Below, piece after piece: positions 39,872 to 48,998 of a stretch of 64,000 nucleotides of DNA. A model generated the notes under the pieces. That model ran no database searches, had not been told where the DNA came from, and worked only from the letters and a program-made list of their open reading frames with translations. Source of the DNA: Pseudomonadota bacterium (GTDB taxonomy: Bacteria; Pseudomonadota; Gammaproteobacteria; Steroidobacterales; Woeseiaceae); NCBI GenBank assembly GCA_022563505.1, contig JADFNG010000002.1:1-64000 (forward strand). Reading direction: 5' to 3'. Positions within the stretch are counted from its first letter, which is position 1. Each line of letters starts with the position of its first letter. Both the position numbers and the translations under genes were made by a program.

Positions 39872-40579
39872 ATGACCCACACAGCCAGTCCGGAAATGAT
39901 CCTTACACCACCGTCCGTTCCCACCGTAGCGGTTCGCGGCACCGAGTCGCGCTTTCCCGTGAACCGAATTTTTTGCGTCGGTAGAAATTATGCGGCACAC
40001 GCCAGGGAAATGGGGATGGAGGTTGATCGCGAGTCGCCCTTTTACTTCACCAAGAGTGCTTGTTGCATTGTAGCCTCGGGTGCCACAGTGCCTTACCCGC
40101 CGGGAACCAGTAATTACCATCACGAAATGGAGCTGGTGGTAGCCATCGACAAACCTGCTTTTTGCGTCGCCATCGAGGATGCTCTGGAGGTCGTGTTCGG
40201 GTATGCCTGCGGCTTGGACATGACACGCCGCGACCTGCAACTCGAAGCTCGTGACAAAGGCCGCCCCTGGGATCTCGGCAAGAATTTCGAAGACTCCGCG
40301 GTCATATCGACGCTCATTACCGCGAGCGAATCAGGACACATTGATCGCGGCGACATCAGCTTGTCAGTCAACAACGAAGTTCGACAATCGGGAGACATCA
40401 GTGATCTCATTTGGAGCGTGCCTGAGTTAATCGCGGATTTGTCAAAGTACTACCACTTGCGCCCCGGTGATTTACTGTACACCGGAACGCCGGCAGGCGT
40501 CGGCCCGGTCGAGGCGGGCGACGTCATTACCGGCAGCATCGAGCGAGTCGGCAGCATCGAATTCACGATCGCCACCTGA
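39872..40579 (+). CDS. Fumarylacetoacetate hydrolase family protein (fumarylpyruvate hydrolase-like)
   Basis: 235 aa; FCVGRNYAAHAREMG, NYHHEMELVVAI, GYACGLDMTRRDLQ, LLYTGTPAGVGPVEAGD. Confidence 0.9.
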   Translation: MTHTASPEMILTPPSVPTVAVRGTESRFPVNRIFCVGRNYAAHAREMGMEVDRESPFYFTKSACCIVASGATVPYPPGTSNYHHEMELVVAIDKPAFCVAIEDALEVVFGYACGLDMTRRDLQLEARDKGRPWDLGKNFEDSAVISTLITASESGHIDRGDISLSVNNEVRQSGDISDLIWSVPELIADLSKYYHLRPGDLLYTGTPAGVGPVEAGDVITGSIERVGSIEFTIAT

Positions 40580-40826
40580 ATCGATTTCACACTGCCCAGG
40601 CAGCCCAACCGCGATTACCGTGCGGCACCGTCCATCGCTCAACTTTGCGCGAGTTGAGATCGGGCGCACCCAATGCCGGACACGACAGGCAAAAATCATC
40701 GTACGGCGCATATTCCAGCGGCGACTCAGGCTCGCAGGTTCGTTCCCGGGACTCTCTGAATTGCGCATGACTGAAGCTGCTTCGTGACAAATTTTGGACA
40801 TGGCTGACCCCTTTAGGCTCATTTCC

Positions 40827-40867
40827 GTCAGGGGACAAATGGCCCCCTGACAGGGCTGGAACAGCCC
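40827..40867. other. Two adjacent stem-loops (GTCAGGGG/CCCCTGAC and GGGCTG/CAGCCC)
   Basis: 8-bp stem with 9-nt loop (40827-40851) followed 1 nt later by a 6-bp stem with GAA triloop (40853-40867). Confidence 0.5.
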
Positions 40868-40924
40868 GCAATCCGGCTGATTCGCGGTGGCATTGGATGC
40901 AGAATACCCACTCATTTGCCAAAC

Positions 40925-40938
40925 TGCAATCGTTTGCA
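40925..40938. promoter_or_regulatory. LacI-type operator TGCAATCGTTTGCA (site 7)
   Basis: 28-34 bp upstream of the FAD oxidoreductase start. Confidence 0.75.
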
Positions 40939-40965
40939 CCATAATGCACGCTCGCCCGCCCGGGA

Positions 40966-42612
40966 GTGCGAATGACCACGATATCGCGAAGAACTTTTTT
41001 GCAAGGGGCCGCCTTGAGTTCTCTTTCTGTCAGCACGGGCGCATTCGGAAAACGATCCGGGCGCGCGGCCACGTTTGACTTTGTGGTGGCGGGTGCCGGC
41101 CACAACAGCCTGATCACCGCCGCCTACCTCTGCAAGGCCGGGTTCGGCGTCCTGGTCCTTGAGGGACGACCCACTATTGGTGGTGGCTGCAAGACCGCGG
41201 AAGTCTGCCTGCCGGGTTTCAAGGAAGATCTTTGCTCGAGTGTGCACGGCTTTATCCAGTCCAGCCCGGTGCTGAGCAAGAATGAGTTGAACCTCTTCGA
41301 ATATGGGCTCGATTACATTGACCCCGATCCGATCATGCACACATCGTTTCTGGACAAGGCGTCAATCACAATGTGGCACGACGCGGAGCGGACCTACGCA
41401 GAATACGCAAAATACTCCAGGGCCGATGCAGACACTTTCATGCGACTGGTGAATGAATACAAAGCCTATAACGCTGCCAGGAGTGGCGGCTCGGATATTC
41501 CGAACAGTGCGGTCTGGCGACGCCGCTTTGCCATGTCCGGCTATGACCTCATCAACAAAACGTTCGAAAACCACTATATCCGCTGCTTCCACCTTGCTCA
41601 GGGGCGCTTCAGCAGCATTCCAGGTGGGCATCCGAGAACGGGCAGTCAACTCTTCACGGCAATCCGCCATCAGGTCAAGGGCCGCCCCATGCCAAAGGGC
41701 GGTTCCGGGATGCTGCCGACCGCACTGGGGCGAGTCATCGAGGCCAATGGCGGGGTGATCCAGACCAACATGCCCGTAGAGCAACTGATTATCGAAAGAG
41801 GCAAATGCGTGGGCGTCGAATGCGTGGATGGTACCCAGTACCGCGCCCGCAAGAGCGTTGTCTCAACGATTCACATCAAACACCTGGTCGAAATGGCACC
41901 CAAGAAACTGTGGGGCGAAGACTTCCGCGAAAACGTGCGGCTGCTGCAGCCAGAACAGGCCATGTTTGCATTTCACTACGCGCTTTCGGAGGCGCCGCAA
42001 TTCGAGCTTGCGGACGGCAGCAGCATCGCACCGGCCGAAGCCGCGATGCTCTCCAGTCCGGAACGAATTCTGCTGGCCGATTACGAACATGCCACCGGCC
42101 AGTTCAACCTGGATGACCTGCCGCTGCAGGTGGTCGTTCCCAGCGTCGCAGATCCCACACGGGCACCTGCCGGCTATCACACGTTGAAGCTCGAGGGCAA
42201 TTTGCCCTATGCGCTGCCGGAGGGGCCGCAACACTGGGACAACATCAAAGATGAAGTCGCCGCCACCGTATTCAGGCAATTCCAGCAATATTGCCCCAAC
42301 CTGACTGACGACAAGGTGCTCGGGAAATTCATTCAAAGCCCGCTCGACATTGAGCGCATGAACCCCGCTATGTGGCGCGGCAGTGTGCATGCGATCGCAG
42401 CCGGTGCTGCCCAGTCCGGCGATATGCGCCCGGTACCGGGCTGGTCGGAATACCGCATGCCTATTCCCGGGCTGTACCAGACAGGCGCATGCACCGCCCC
42501 CGGTGGCTCGGTGCGCGGCGAACCCGGACGTAATGCGGCCATTGTGATCCTCAAAGATAACGGCAGCAGCATTGAAGAAGCCGTCGCCGGGAAGTCCGGG
42601 ATGAGGTCGTAA
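40966..42612 (+). CDS. Tat-exported FAD-dependent oxidoreductase (phytoene desaturase-like)
   Basis: 548 aa (GTG 40966 or ATG 40972); SRRTFLQGAALS Tat motif; FDFVVAGAGHNSLITAAYLCKAGFGVLVLEGRPTIGGGCKT; C-terminal GLYQTGACTAPGGSVRGEPGRNAA. Confidence 0.88.
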   Translation: MRMTTISRRTFLQGAALSSLSVSTGAFGKRSGRAATFDFVVAGAGHNSLITAAYLCKAGFGVLVLEGRPTIGGGCKTAEVCLPGFKEDLCSSVHGFIQSSPVLSKNELNLFEYGLDYIDPDPIMHTSFLDKASITMWHDAERTYAEYAKYSRADADTFMRLVNEYKAYNAARSGGSDIPNSAVWRRRFAMSGYDLINKTFENHYIRCFHLAQGRFSSIPGGHPRTGSQLFTAIRHQVKGRPMPKGGSGMLPTALGRVIEANGGVIQTNMPVEQLIIERGKCVGVECVDGTQYRARKSVVSTIHIKHLVEMAPKKLWGEDFRENVRLLQPEQAMFAFHYALSEAPQFELADGSSIAPAEAAMLSSPERILLADYEHATGQFNLDDLPLQVVVPSVADPTRAPAGYHTLKLEGNLPYALPEGPQHWDNIKDEVAATVFRQFQQYCPNLTDDKVLGKFIQSPLDIERMNPAMWRGSVHAIAAGAAQSGDMRPVPGWSEYRMPIPGLYQTGACTAPGGSVRGEPGRNAAIVILKDNGSSIEEAVAGKSGMRS

Positions 42613-42640
42613 CCGTGAATAAACCCGTTGTGACCATACG

Positions 42641-43219
42641 ATGACCATACACCCGACCTGGCGGGCGACGACGTTATGCTTGTTGCTGCTCACGGGGTTT
42701 GTCATACCGAGCAGCGCACAACAATCCGGCGTCGAATCAAAGCCGGCCGTGCCGGACAATGTCGCACCGCATAGCGCGCCCACACAACCTCTGCCGTTCA
42801 GCCACAAGCAGCACGCGACCCTGGGGTTGCAATGCCAGGCGTGTCATACGAATCCGGACCCCGGAGTTTTGATGACCTTTCCGGCGACCGCAAAGTGCGT
42901 CTCCTGCCATATTGCGGCTGCAACCGATACGCCTGCAATCGTGAGCCTGCACGCTTACTCGGAGTCGAAAGCCGCAATCCCCTGGGTACGTGTTTATGCT
43001 GTCACGAAGGGCGTCACGTGGAACCACCGTGCACATCTGGAATCAGGCGTGCAGTGTGCGACCTGCCACGGCGACATCAGCCAGGCCGACGCGGTGTCCG
43101 AAACCAAAGCCACTCTTGCCATGGCCTCTTGCATCGGCTGCCACGAGGCACAAGCTGCGAACACAGCATGCATAACATGCCACGCCTGGCCGACCGATCA
43201 ATTGCTGGGACTCGAATAG
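42641..43219 (+). CDS. Periplasmic pentaheme c-type cytochrome
   Basis: Signal peptide; PFSHKQHATLGLQCQACH; five CxxCH motifs (CQACH, CVSCH, CATCH, CIGCH, CITCH). Confidence 0.92.
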   Translation: MTIHPTWRATTLCLLLLTGFVIPSSAQQSGVESKPAVPDNVAPHSAPTQPLPFSHKQHATLGLQCQACHTNPDPGVLMTFPATAKCVSCHIAAATDTPAIVSLHAYSESKAAIPWVRVYAVTKGVTWNHRAHLESGVQCATCHGDISQADAVSETKATLAMASCIGCHEAQAANTACITCHAWPTDQLLGLE

Positions 43220-43231
43220 GCGGCGTTCTAC

Positions 43232-44260
43232 TTACTTATACGCCACTGCCGTTGAATTTCGAATCACCAATCGAGGCTGCATTCTGAGTTCGCCGGGCCC
43301 GTTGTTCTCACCACTGATCATATCCAGCAGGATCCTGGTTGCCTGCGAGCCCATCTCGTATTTTGGCACCAGCACCGTCGTCAATGCCGGGCTCATACGT
43401 TCAAGAAACTGAATGTCATCGTAGCCGCTAATCGAAATATTCTCGGGAACCAGCAGTCCGATCTCCTTCATTGCATCCATGCAACCGAGCGCCAGCAAAT
43501 CATTACCGGCAACAATCGCTGTAAATCCATTGTCCCGTGCCAGCAATTTTCTAAATGCACGCCGCCCCTCTTCAACCGTGAATTTTTCAGTTATCTCGAC
43601 CAGGTCCGAGCGCAGACTGTGGACTCGCAAATGATCGGCCATGACTCTTGCCCGATGATAGCCGGTTGAGGTGTGTTGCGGTCCTGCAATGTGCGCAATG
43701 TTAGTGTGTTTCAGGCTGATCAAATGGTCGAGTACCGCCCGAATTCCGAAATCCTCGTCGATAACGACGGCATTAACGCCATCGTGGTCGATCGTACGAT
43801 TCACGAGAACCAGGGGGATGTCATTGTCGATGCATTCCTTGATGACCGGATCCGTACGCCGCGCCGTCGCGATGATCACCCCATCGATCGAGCGTCCCTG
43901 CATCATTCTGAGCGCGTCCCGTTCTTTTGCTTCCTCATCATCGGTATTCGCCGTGATGACGGTATAGCCAACCGCTTCGGCCGTGTCCTGAATGCCACGG
44001 ATAATGGGTGGGAACACCGGGTTCATCAGATCCGGAATCAACACGCCAATGGCGAAAGAGCGATTTTGCTTCAGCGAAGACGCAACAATGTTTGGATAGT
44101 AACCCAGTTTCTTCGCCGCTTTTTCCACTTTCTTAACAACTTCAGGCGAAATCTGGTCGCATTTTTCCGGACTCAGCGCACGCGAGACTGTCGAGTGGTG
44201 CACATCCACCAAGTCGGCGATATCACGTATGGTTACTTTTCTCCGGGTCTTGCGCTGCAT
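43232..44260 (-). CDS. LacI family transcriptional regulator (second)
   Basis: TIRDIADLVDVHHSTVSRALSPEKCDQISPEVVKKVEKAAKKLGYYPNIVASSLKQNRS HTH/hinge plus effector domain. Confidence 0.93.
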   Translation of the reverse strand: MQRKTRRKVTIRDIADLVDVHHSTVSRALSPEKCDQISPEVVKKVEKAAKKLGYYPNIVASSLKQNRSFAIGVLIPDLMNPVFPPIIRGIQDTAEAVGYTVITANTDDEEAKERDALRMMQGRSIDGVIIATARRTDPVIKECIDNDIPLVLVNRTIDHDGVNAVVIDEDFGIRAVLDHLISLKHTNIAHIAGPQHTSTGYHRARVMADHLRVHSLRSDLVEITEKFTVEEGRRAFRKLLARDNGFTAIVAGNDLLALGCMDAMKEIGLLVPENISISGYDDIQFLERMSPALTTVLVPKYEMGSQATRILLDMISGENNGPGELRMQPRLVIRNSTAVAYK

Positions 44261-44272
44261 CGTGAGGCCTGT

Positions 44273-45553
44273 CTAATTAAACAGCAAATTCGGAATAACC
44301 AACGATATCCACGGCACATAAGTGATCAGCATCAGTACTGCGAGCAGCACCAGCAACCACGGGAACGACGCTTTAATCGTATCTTCCAAAGACAGCTCCG
44401 CAACAGTCGCCGTCACAAACAGGTTCAGGCCCACCGGCGGCGTCACCAGGCCAATTTGCATATTGACGATCATCAACACGCCCAGGTGTATCGGATCGAT
44501 GCCCATTTCCATGGCGATCGGAAAAATTATCGGCGTGAGAATCAGCACCACCGATGTTGGCTCCATGAAATTACCGGTAATCAGAAGCAACACGTTAAGA
44601 ACCAGCAGAAACCCCCATACCGGCAGTCCCATTCCAACAATGAATTCAGACGCCATCTGAGGAATTTGTTCCGTCGTTAACAGGAACGCAAACATGAATG
44701 CACCGGCAATAATAAACATCAGCATGACGGTGATCTTGGAAGCTTCGATCAGCACATTCGGGACATCATGAATGCTGATGTCGCGGTACACAAAAACGGC
44801 GATAAAAAACGCGTAGACCGCTGATACCGCAGCGGCTTCCGTCGGCGTGAATATTCCGGCGTAAATACCGCCGAGGATGATCACCACCAGCATCAGACCC
44901 CACAGCGCTTCACGAAAAGTCCTTAGGACGGTTTTGAAACTCGCGCGTGGCTGGCGCGGCATGTTCTGCTTGCGCGCAATCACAGCGACCGTGATCATCA
45001 TTACGACGGTCAGGATAATGCCCGGCAAAATACCGGCAATGAACAAGCGTCCGATGGACGATTCGGTGACCGCGCCATACACAACCATCACGAGGGACGG
45101 TGGAATGAGGATGCCCAGGGTGCCTGCATTGCAAATCACGCCCGCTGCAAATTTGCGCGTGTAGCCCGACTGCACCATGCCGACAATCATGACGCTGCCA
45201 ACAGCCACCACGGTCGCAGGCGCCGAGCCGGATACTGCGGCGAAGAAAGCGCTGGCCAGCAAGGCGGCCATGGCAAGGCCGCCCCGAAAATGCCCAACCA
45301 GTGCGTTTGCGAAAGCCACCATGCGCTTGGCGACTCCTCCGGTGGTCAGAAATGTTCCCGCCAAAATGAAGAACGGCACTGCGAGCAGCGGATAAACCTG
45401 CATCGTATGGAAAAACTTCTGGCTCGACGACAACAGCGTCTGATCGCCGAAGAACAGCATCGTAAGAATGCTGGCAAGACCCAGAGACACCGCCACCGGA
45501 ACGCCGATAAACAACAGCACAAACAACGCTGTCAGAAGGAACAGCGCCGTCAA
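44273..45553 (-). CDS. dctM: TRAP transporter large permease (DctM)
   Basis: GVPVAVSLGLASILTMLFFG, APATVVAVGSVMIVGM, GILIPPSLVMVVYG; likely TTG start at 45553 overlapping the dctQ stop (track ORF extends to 45592). Confidence 0.9.
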   Translation of the reverse strand: MTALFLLTALFVLLFIGVPVAVSLGLASILTMLFFGDQTLLSSSQKFFHTMQVYPLLAVPFFILAGTFLTTGGVAKRMVAFANALVGHFRGGLAMAALLASAFFAAVSGSAPATVVAVGSVMIVGMVQSGYTRKFAAGVICNAGTLGILIPPSLVMVVYGAVTESSIGRLFIAGILPGIILTVVMMITVAVIARKQNMPRQPRASFKTVLRTFREALWGLMLVVIILGGIYAGIFTPTEAAAVSAVYAFFIAVFVYRDISIHDVPNVLIEASKITVMLMFIIAGAFMFAFLLTTEQIPQMASEFIVGMGLPVWGFLLVLNVLLLITGNFMEPTSVVLILTPIIFPIAMEMGIDPIHLGVLMIVNMQIGLVTPPVGLNLFVTATVAELSLEDTIKASFPWLLVLLAVLMLITYVPWISLVIPNLLFN

Positions 45554-46029
45554 GACCCGTCCTCCGCGCCAGCGCGCCGAATCAGGAGCCATCCGGCTTC
45601 AAGAAAACGATACGTGAGTAATGCAAAGCCCAGTGGCATCGTTGCCGTCAATAACCACTTCGGCGCCGCTATGTCCCTGGCGTTATTACCAAGCGTCATG
45701 AGCCGATCGACTAATATTGTTGAGCCATACAACATCAGCAACGCGTACACGAGGCAAGCGCCTATCGCAACGATGGCGACATAGTGCCGCAGCGGCTCTG
45801 ACAACTTCCTGGTTAACAGATCGGTCGCGATATGCGTTTTGGTTCGCACGCCGTAAGACATACCGATCAGTACCAATGCTGCAAATGAGTAAGTGGTTGC
45901 CTCCAGCGACCAAACCCAGCCAGTGTTGAAGACGTAGCGCATCACAACCTGTACAAATGTCAGCACGGTCATGAAGGCCAGCAACGCGGCCATGAGCCAC
46001 TCTTCCAAACGATTGATTACTTCGCGCAT
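45550..46029 (-). CDS. dctQ: TRAP transporter small permease (DctQ)
   Basis: 159 aa, 4 TM; VVMRYVFNTGWVWSLEATTYSF; between dctM and dctP. Confidence 0.9.
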   Translation of the reverse strand: MREVINRLEEWLMAALLAFMTVLTFVQVVMRYVFNTGWVWSLEATTYSFAALVLIGMSYGVRTKTHIATDLLTRKLSEPLRHYVAIVAIGACLVYALLMLYGSTILVDRLMTLGNNARDIAAPKWLLTATMPLGFALLTYRFLEAGWLLIRRAGAEDGS

Positions 46030-46039
46030 AGGCTGTGAA

Positions 46040-47071
46040 TTATTCCGCCTGATTTCCGTACGACTCGGCTGCCGCGATCAGGTCGGCGCCGATATTGCTG
46101 GAAAACTTCTCCCAGACCGGACGCATAGCCTGCTGCCAGATTGCCCGCTCATCGGCTGTCAGCTCAACAACCTCGGTTCGACCGGACTCCAGGATCTTTT
46201 GTCTGCCAAGCAAATTGATACTCACGGATTGTTTGTTAGCCCAAATACTGACTTCCTGAACAATGCTCGCAAGCTCGGTCCGAATGTCGTCCGGCAGCGA
46301 ATTCCAGAAATCCAGGTTAACCGCAACCAGGTAACCCAGGTAACCGTGATTTGTTTCCGTCACATAGGCCTGGACTTCGTAGAACTTCGACGAATAAATG
46401 TTGGACCAGGTATTCTCTTGTGCGTCGACCGCGCCCGTCTGCAATGCCTGATACACCTCACCAAAAGCCATTTTCTGCGGGTTGCCGCCGATTTGCAGAA
46501 TCTGTGCCTGCAATACATCAGACTCCATGATGCGGAATTTCAGGCCTTTCGCCGCTTCCGGCAATCGCATGGGTACCGGACCGCCGAATTGTTTCATGCC
46601 GTTGTGCCAGAAAGACAGGCCCAGTATTTTTCGATCAACCATCGAGGTGAGCAACTCCTGTCCATAGTCGCTGGCCTGAAAGTTTTCCACTGTCTGTATA
46701 TCAGGGAATAAAAACGGCAAGTCAAAAATCTGGAATTTGTACGTCAACCGATCAAGTTTCGACAGCGAGACTGCGATCATCTGGACCTCGCCAAAAGCCA
46801 GAGCATCCAGCGAGTCGTCGTCGCTCATGAGTTGCGCGGACGGGTACACCTCGACCAAGACGCGCCCGGCAAGTCGCTCTTCGACCAATTGCCTGAAGCG
46901 CTCTGCCGCCTGGCCCTTCGGCGTGGCGGGTGCTGTCACATGCGGAAACTTGATCAGAATCGGCGCATCGGCCGATTGCTTCCCGCACCCTGCCATGAGC
47001 ATGAGAACGCATATCATGGCCACGCTCCCGAGCCTGCTGGCCTTAAACATGTCTTGCTTCCTGATCATCAT
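46040..47071 (-). CDS. dctP: TRAP transporter substrate-binding lipoprotein (DctP)
   Basis: Start reset to MMIRKQDMFKASRLGSVAMICVLMLMAGCGKQ; GLKFRIMESDVLQAQILQIGGNPQKMAFGEVYQALQTGAVDAQENTWSNIYSSKFYEVQ. Confidence 0.93.
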   Translation of the reverse strand: MMIRKQDMFKASRLGSVAMICVLMLMAGCGKQSADAPILIKFPHVTAPATPKGQAAERFRQLVEERLAGRVLVEVYPSAQLMSDDDSLDALAFGEVQMIAVSLSKLDRLTYKFQIFDLPFLFPDIQTVENFQASDYGQELLTSMVDRKILGLSFWHNGMKQFGGPVPMRLPEAAKGLKFRIMESDVLQAQILQIGGNPQKMAFGEVYQALQTGAVDAQENTWSNIYSSKFYEVQAYVTETNHGYLGYLVAVNLDFWNSLPDDIRTELASIVQEVSIWANKQSVSINLLGRQKILESGRTEVVELTADERAIWQQAMRPVWEKFSSNIGADLIAAAESYGNQAE

Positions 47072-47150
47072 GATTTCCCCTTTTGTTCTCGATCTTAATG
47101 CTCCAAGACGGTAATGAATCCGCGCGCACCTGTTTTCGCGACGACCGCGA

Positions 47151-48422
47151 TCAGGCAAGCATTAACTCAGGCTGTTCGATGTATCGCTTTACGTGCTGCA
47201 GGAATTCCGCGCCCAGAGCGCCGTCAACAGCACGATGATCAACTGACAAGGTGCAACTCATGACCGTTGCAACAACAATCTCCCCGTCCCTGACAATCGG
47301 ACGCTTCTCGCCAGCGCCAACAGCCAGAATACAGGACTGTGGCGGATTGATAATGGCAGAAAACTCACGCACACCGTACATGCCAAGATTGGATACGGTA
47401 AAGCTGCCGCCTTTGTATTCTTCCGGCTTCAGTCGTCCCTCTTTGGCACGTGATGCGAGTTCCTTTATCTCAGCCGATATGGTTGCCAGGTCTTTGCTGT
47501 CGGCCTGAAACACGACGGGTGTAATCAGTCCCTTCGGCGTTGCAACAGCGACAGCTACGTTCACACTGGTGAACCGCAGCAGCGTATCTTCAGCCCAGCC
47601 GGAATTCGCTCCCGGCACATCACGCAGAGCCAAAGCACAGGCCTTGATGACAAAGTCGTTAACGGAAATTCTGGGCGCGTCTTTTGCCGACTCATTGAGT
47701 TGCCTGCGCGCCTCGAGAACATTATCCAGCTCACAATCGATCCTCAGGTAAAAATGCGGAATATCTCTTTTCGCATCACCCAGGCGGCGAGCGATCACGG
47801 TCCGAATCTTGTCTGCCGGCATCCTTTCGAAGCTGCCGGCCGGCGGCAAATCGACTGTCGATTGCCGCGCGGCCGGGGCACTGGCTGGCGGGCTCGCCAG
47901 ATCCTGCTTTTCGGCGCTTGCCTCAACATCGCCGAGGACAATGCGACCACCAGGGCCACTCCCCTCGACAGCGGCAAGGTCGATGCCGAGCTGATTCGCG
48001 ATTCGGATGGCCACCGGACTGGCGAAGACGCGATCTCCCTGGTCAGCGTCAATGTCAGCAGCGGAAGTTCCTTGCTGGACGCGCTCAATGTCGTCTGCCG
48101 TTGCCGCTGAACTGCCTGGCACGATATCCGCTTCGTCTCGTTGGTGAGGGTCAAACCCCTCCAGTGCAGCCAGCGTCTCTCCCTCCAGAAGGAGTATGGC
48201 GACCGGCGTATCGACGCTGACTTCTTCGTCTCCCGCCGCTACAAGAATTTTGCCCAGAGTACCGGCATGTTCAGCCTGCATCTCGATAACGGCTTTGTCG
48301 GTGGACACCTCAGCAATGATATCGCCGACCTCGATCTTGTCGCCGGGTTCCTTGAGCCATTCTTCTATAGTGCCGCCTTCAAAGTCAGCAGTCAGCGCGG
48401 GCAGTAATATCGCTTTTGGCAA
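47151..48422 (-). CDS. 2-oxo acid dehydrogenase E2 (dihydrolipoamide acyltransferase)
   Basis: Lipoyl domain VSTDKAVIEMQAEHAG; peripheral-subunit-binding domain; catalytic CTLSVDHRAVDGALGAEFL. Confidence 0.93.
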   Translation of the reverse strand: MPKAILLPALTADFEGGTIEEWLKEPGDKIEVGDIIAEVSTDKAVIEMQAEHAGTLGKILVAAGDEEVSVDTPVAILLLEGETLAALEGFDPHQRDEADIVPGSSAATADDIERVQQGTSAADIDADQGDRVFASPVAIRIANQLGIDLAAVEGSGPGGRIVLGDVEASAEKQDLASPPASAPAARQSTVDLPPAGSFERMPADKIRTVIARRLGDAKRDIPHFYLRIDCELDNVLEARRQLNESAKDAPRISVNDFVIKACALALRDVPGANSGWAEDTLLRFTSVNVAVAVATPKGLITPVVFQADSKDLATISAEIKELASRAKEGRLKPEEYKGGSFTVSNLGMYGVREFSAIINPPQSCILAVGAGEKRPIVRDGEIVVATVMSCTLSVDHRAVDGALGAEFLQHVKRYIEQPELMLA

Positions 48423-48449
48423 TTGAGTGAGTCCAGTTCAGGTTATTTA

Positions 48450-48998
48450 TCAGTATTTGCCGGGATAAGCCGGGTGCCACAGGCGTCGTGACGTCTGTTT
48501 TTCATATCCCTTGCCGTCGGGGTAACTGATCAGTTCCAGTTGCATCCCCCATGGGGCGAGGAAGTAAATCCAGGTCTGTCCGGCAACCGGGCCCGTTGTA
48601 CGTACCGTCGGCTCGCCGAGTATCCTGACCTTCTTGCTCTTTAGAAAAGCAAGTGCTGCCTCGAAATCATCAACATAAAACGCCAGGTGATGGCCGCCAA
48701 CGTCACTGTTTTTGGGCTGCACGGTGTTTTGGTCGGGTGCATCGTATTCGAAGATCTCAAAACTCGAGCCGTTCTGACAGCGCAGGAACCACTGCTTTGT
48801 CATGACAGTACGCGGATGCACATCGAGGTGTGTCTGCATCCAGTCATCATCGGCTTGAATCGGGCCCAGCGTGTAGAACTTCTCGCAGCCAATAATGTTC
48901 ACAAAAAAATCAACCGCCTGTTCCAGGTCCGGCACCGTAAAACCGATGTGGTCCGTTCCCCGCAGGCCTGGCAGTCCGATCGTGCGCGGATCCGTCAT
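48450..48998 (-). CDS. VOC (glyoxalase/bleomycin-resistance) family protein
   Basis: RGTDHIGFTVPDLEQAVDFFVNIIGCEKFY...GGHHLAFYVDDFEAALAFLKSK...YFLAPWGMQLELISYP. Confidence 0.85.
   Translation of the reverse strand: MTDPRTIGLPGLRGTDHIGFTVPDLEQAVDFFVNIIGCEKFYTLGPIQADDDWMQTHLDVHPRTVMTKQWFLRCQNGSSFEIFEYDAPDQNTVQPKNSDVGGHHLAFYVDDFEAALAFLKSKKVRILGEPTVRTTGPVAGQTWIYFLAPWGMQLELISYPDGKGYEKQTSRRLWHPAYPGKY

Noticed and set aside
41863-42807. 314-aa minus-strand ORF
   Set aside because: Antisense to the Tat FAD oxidoreductase and cytochrome genes
43673-44680. 335-aa plus-strand His/Arg/Gln-rich ORF
   Set aside because: Antisense to lacI and dctM; biased composition typical of a shadow frame
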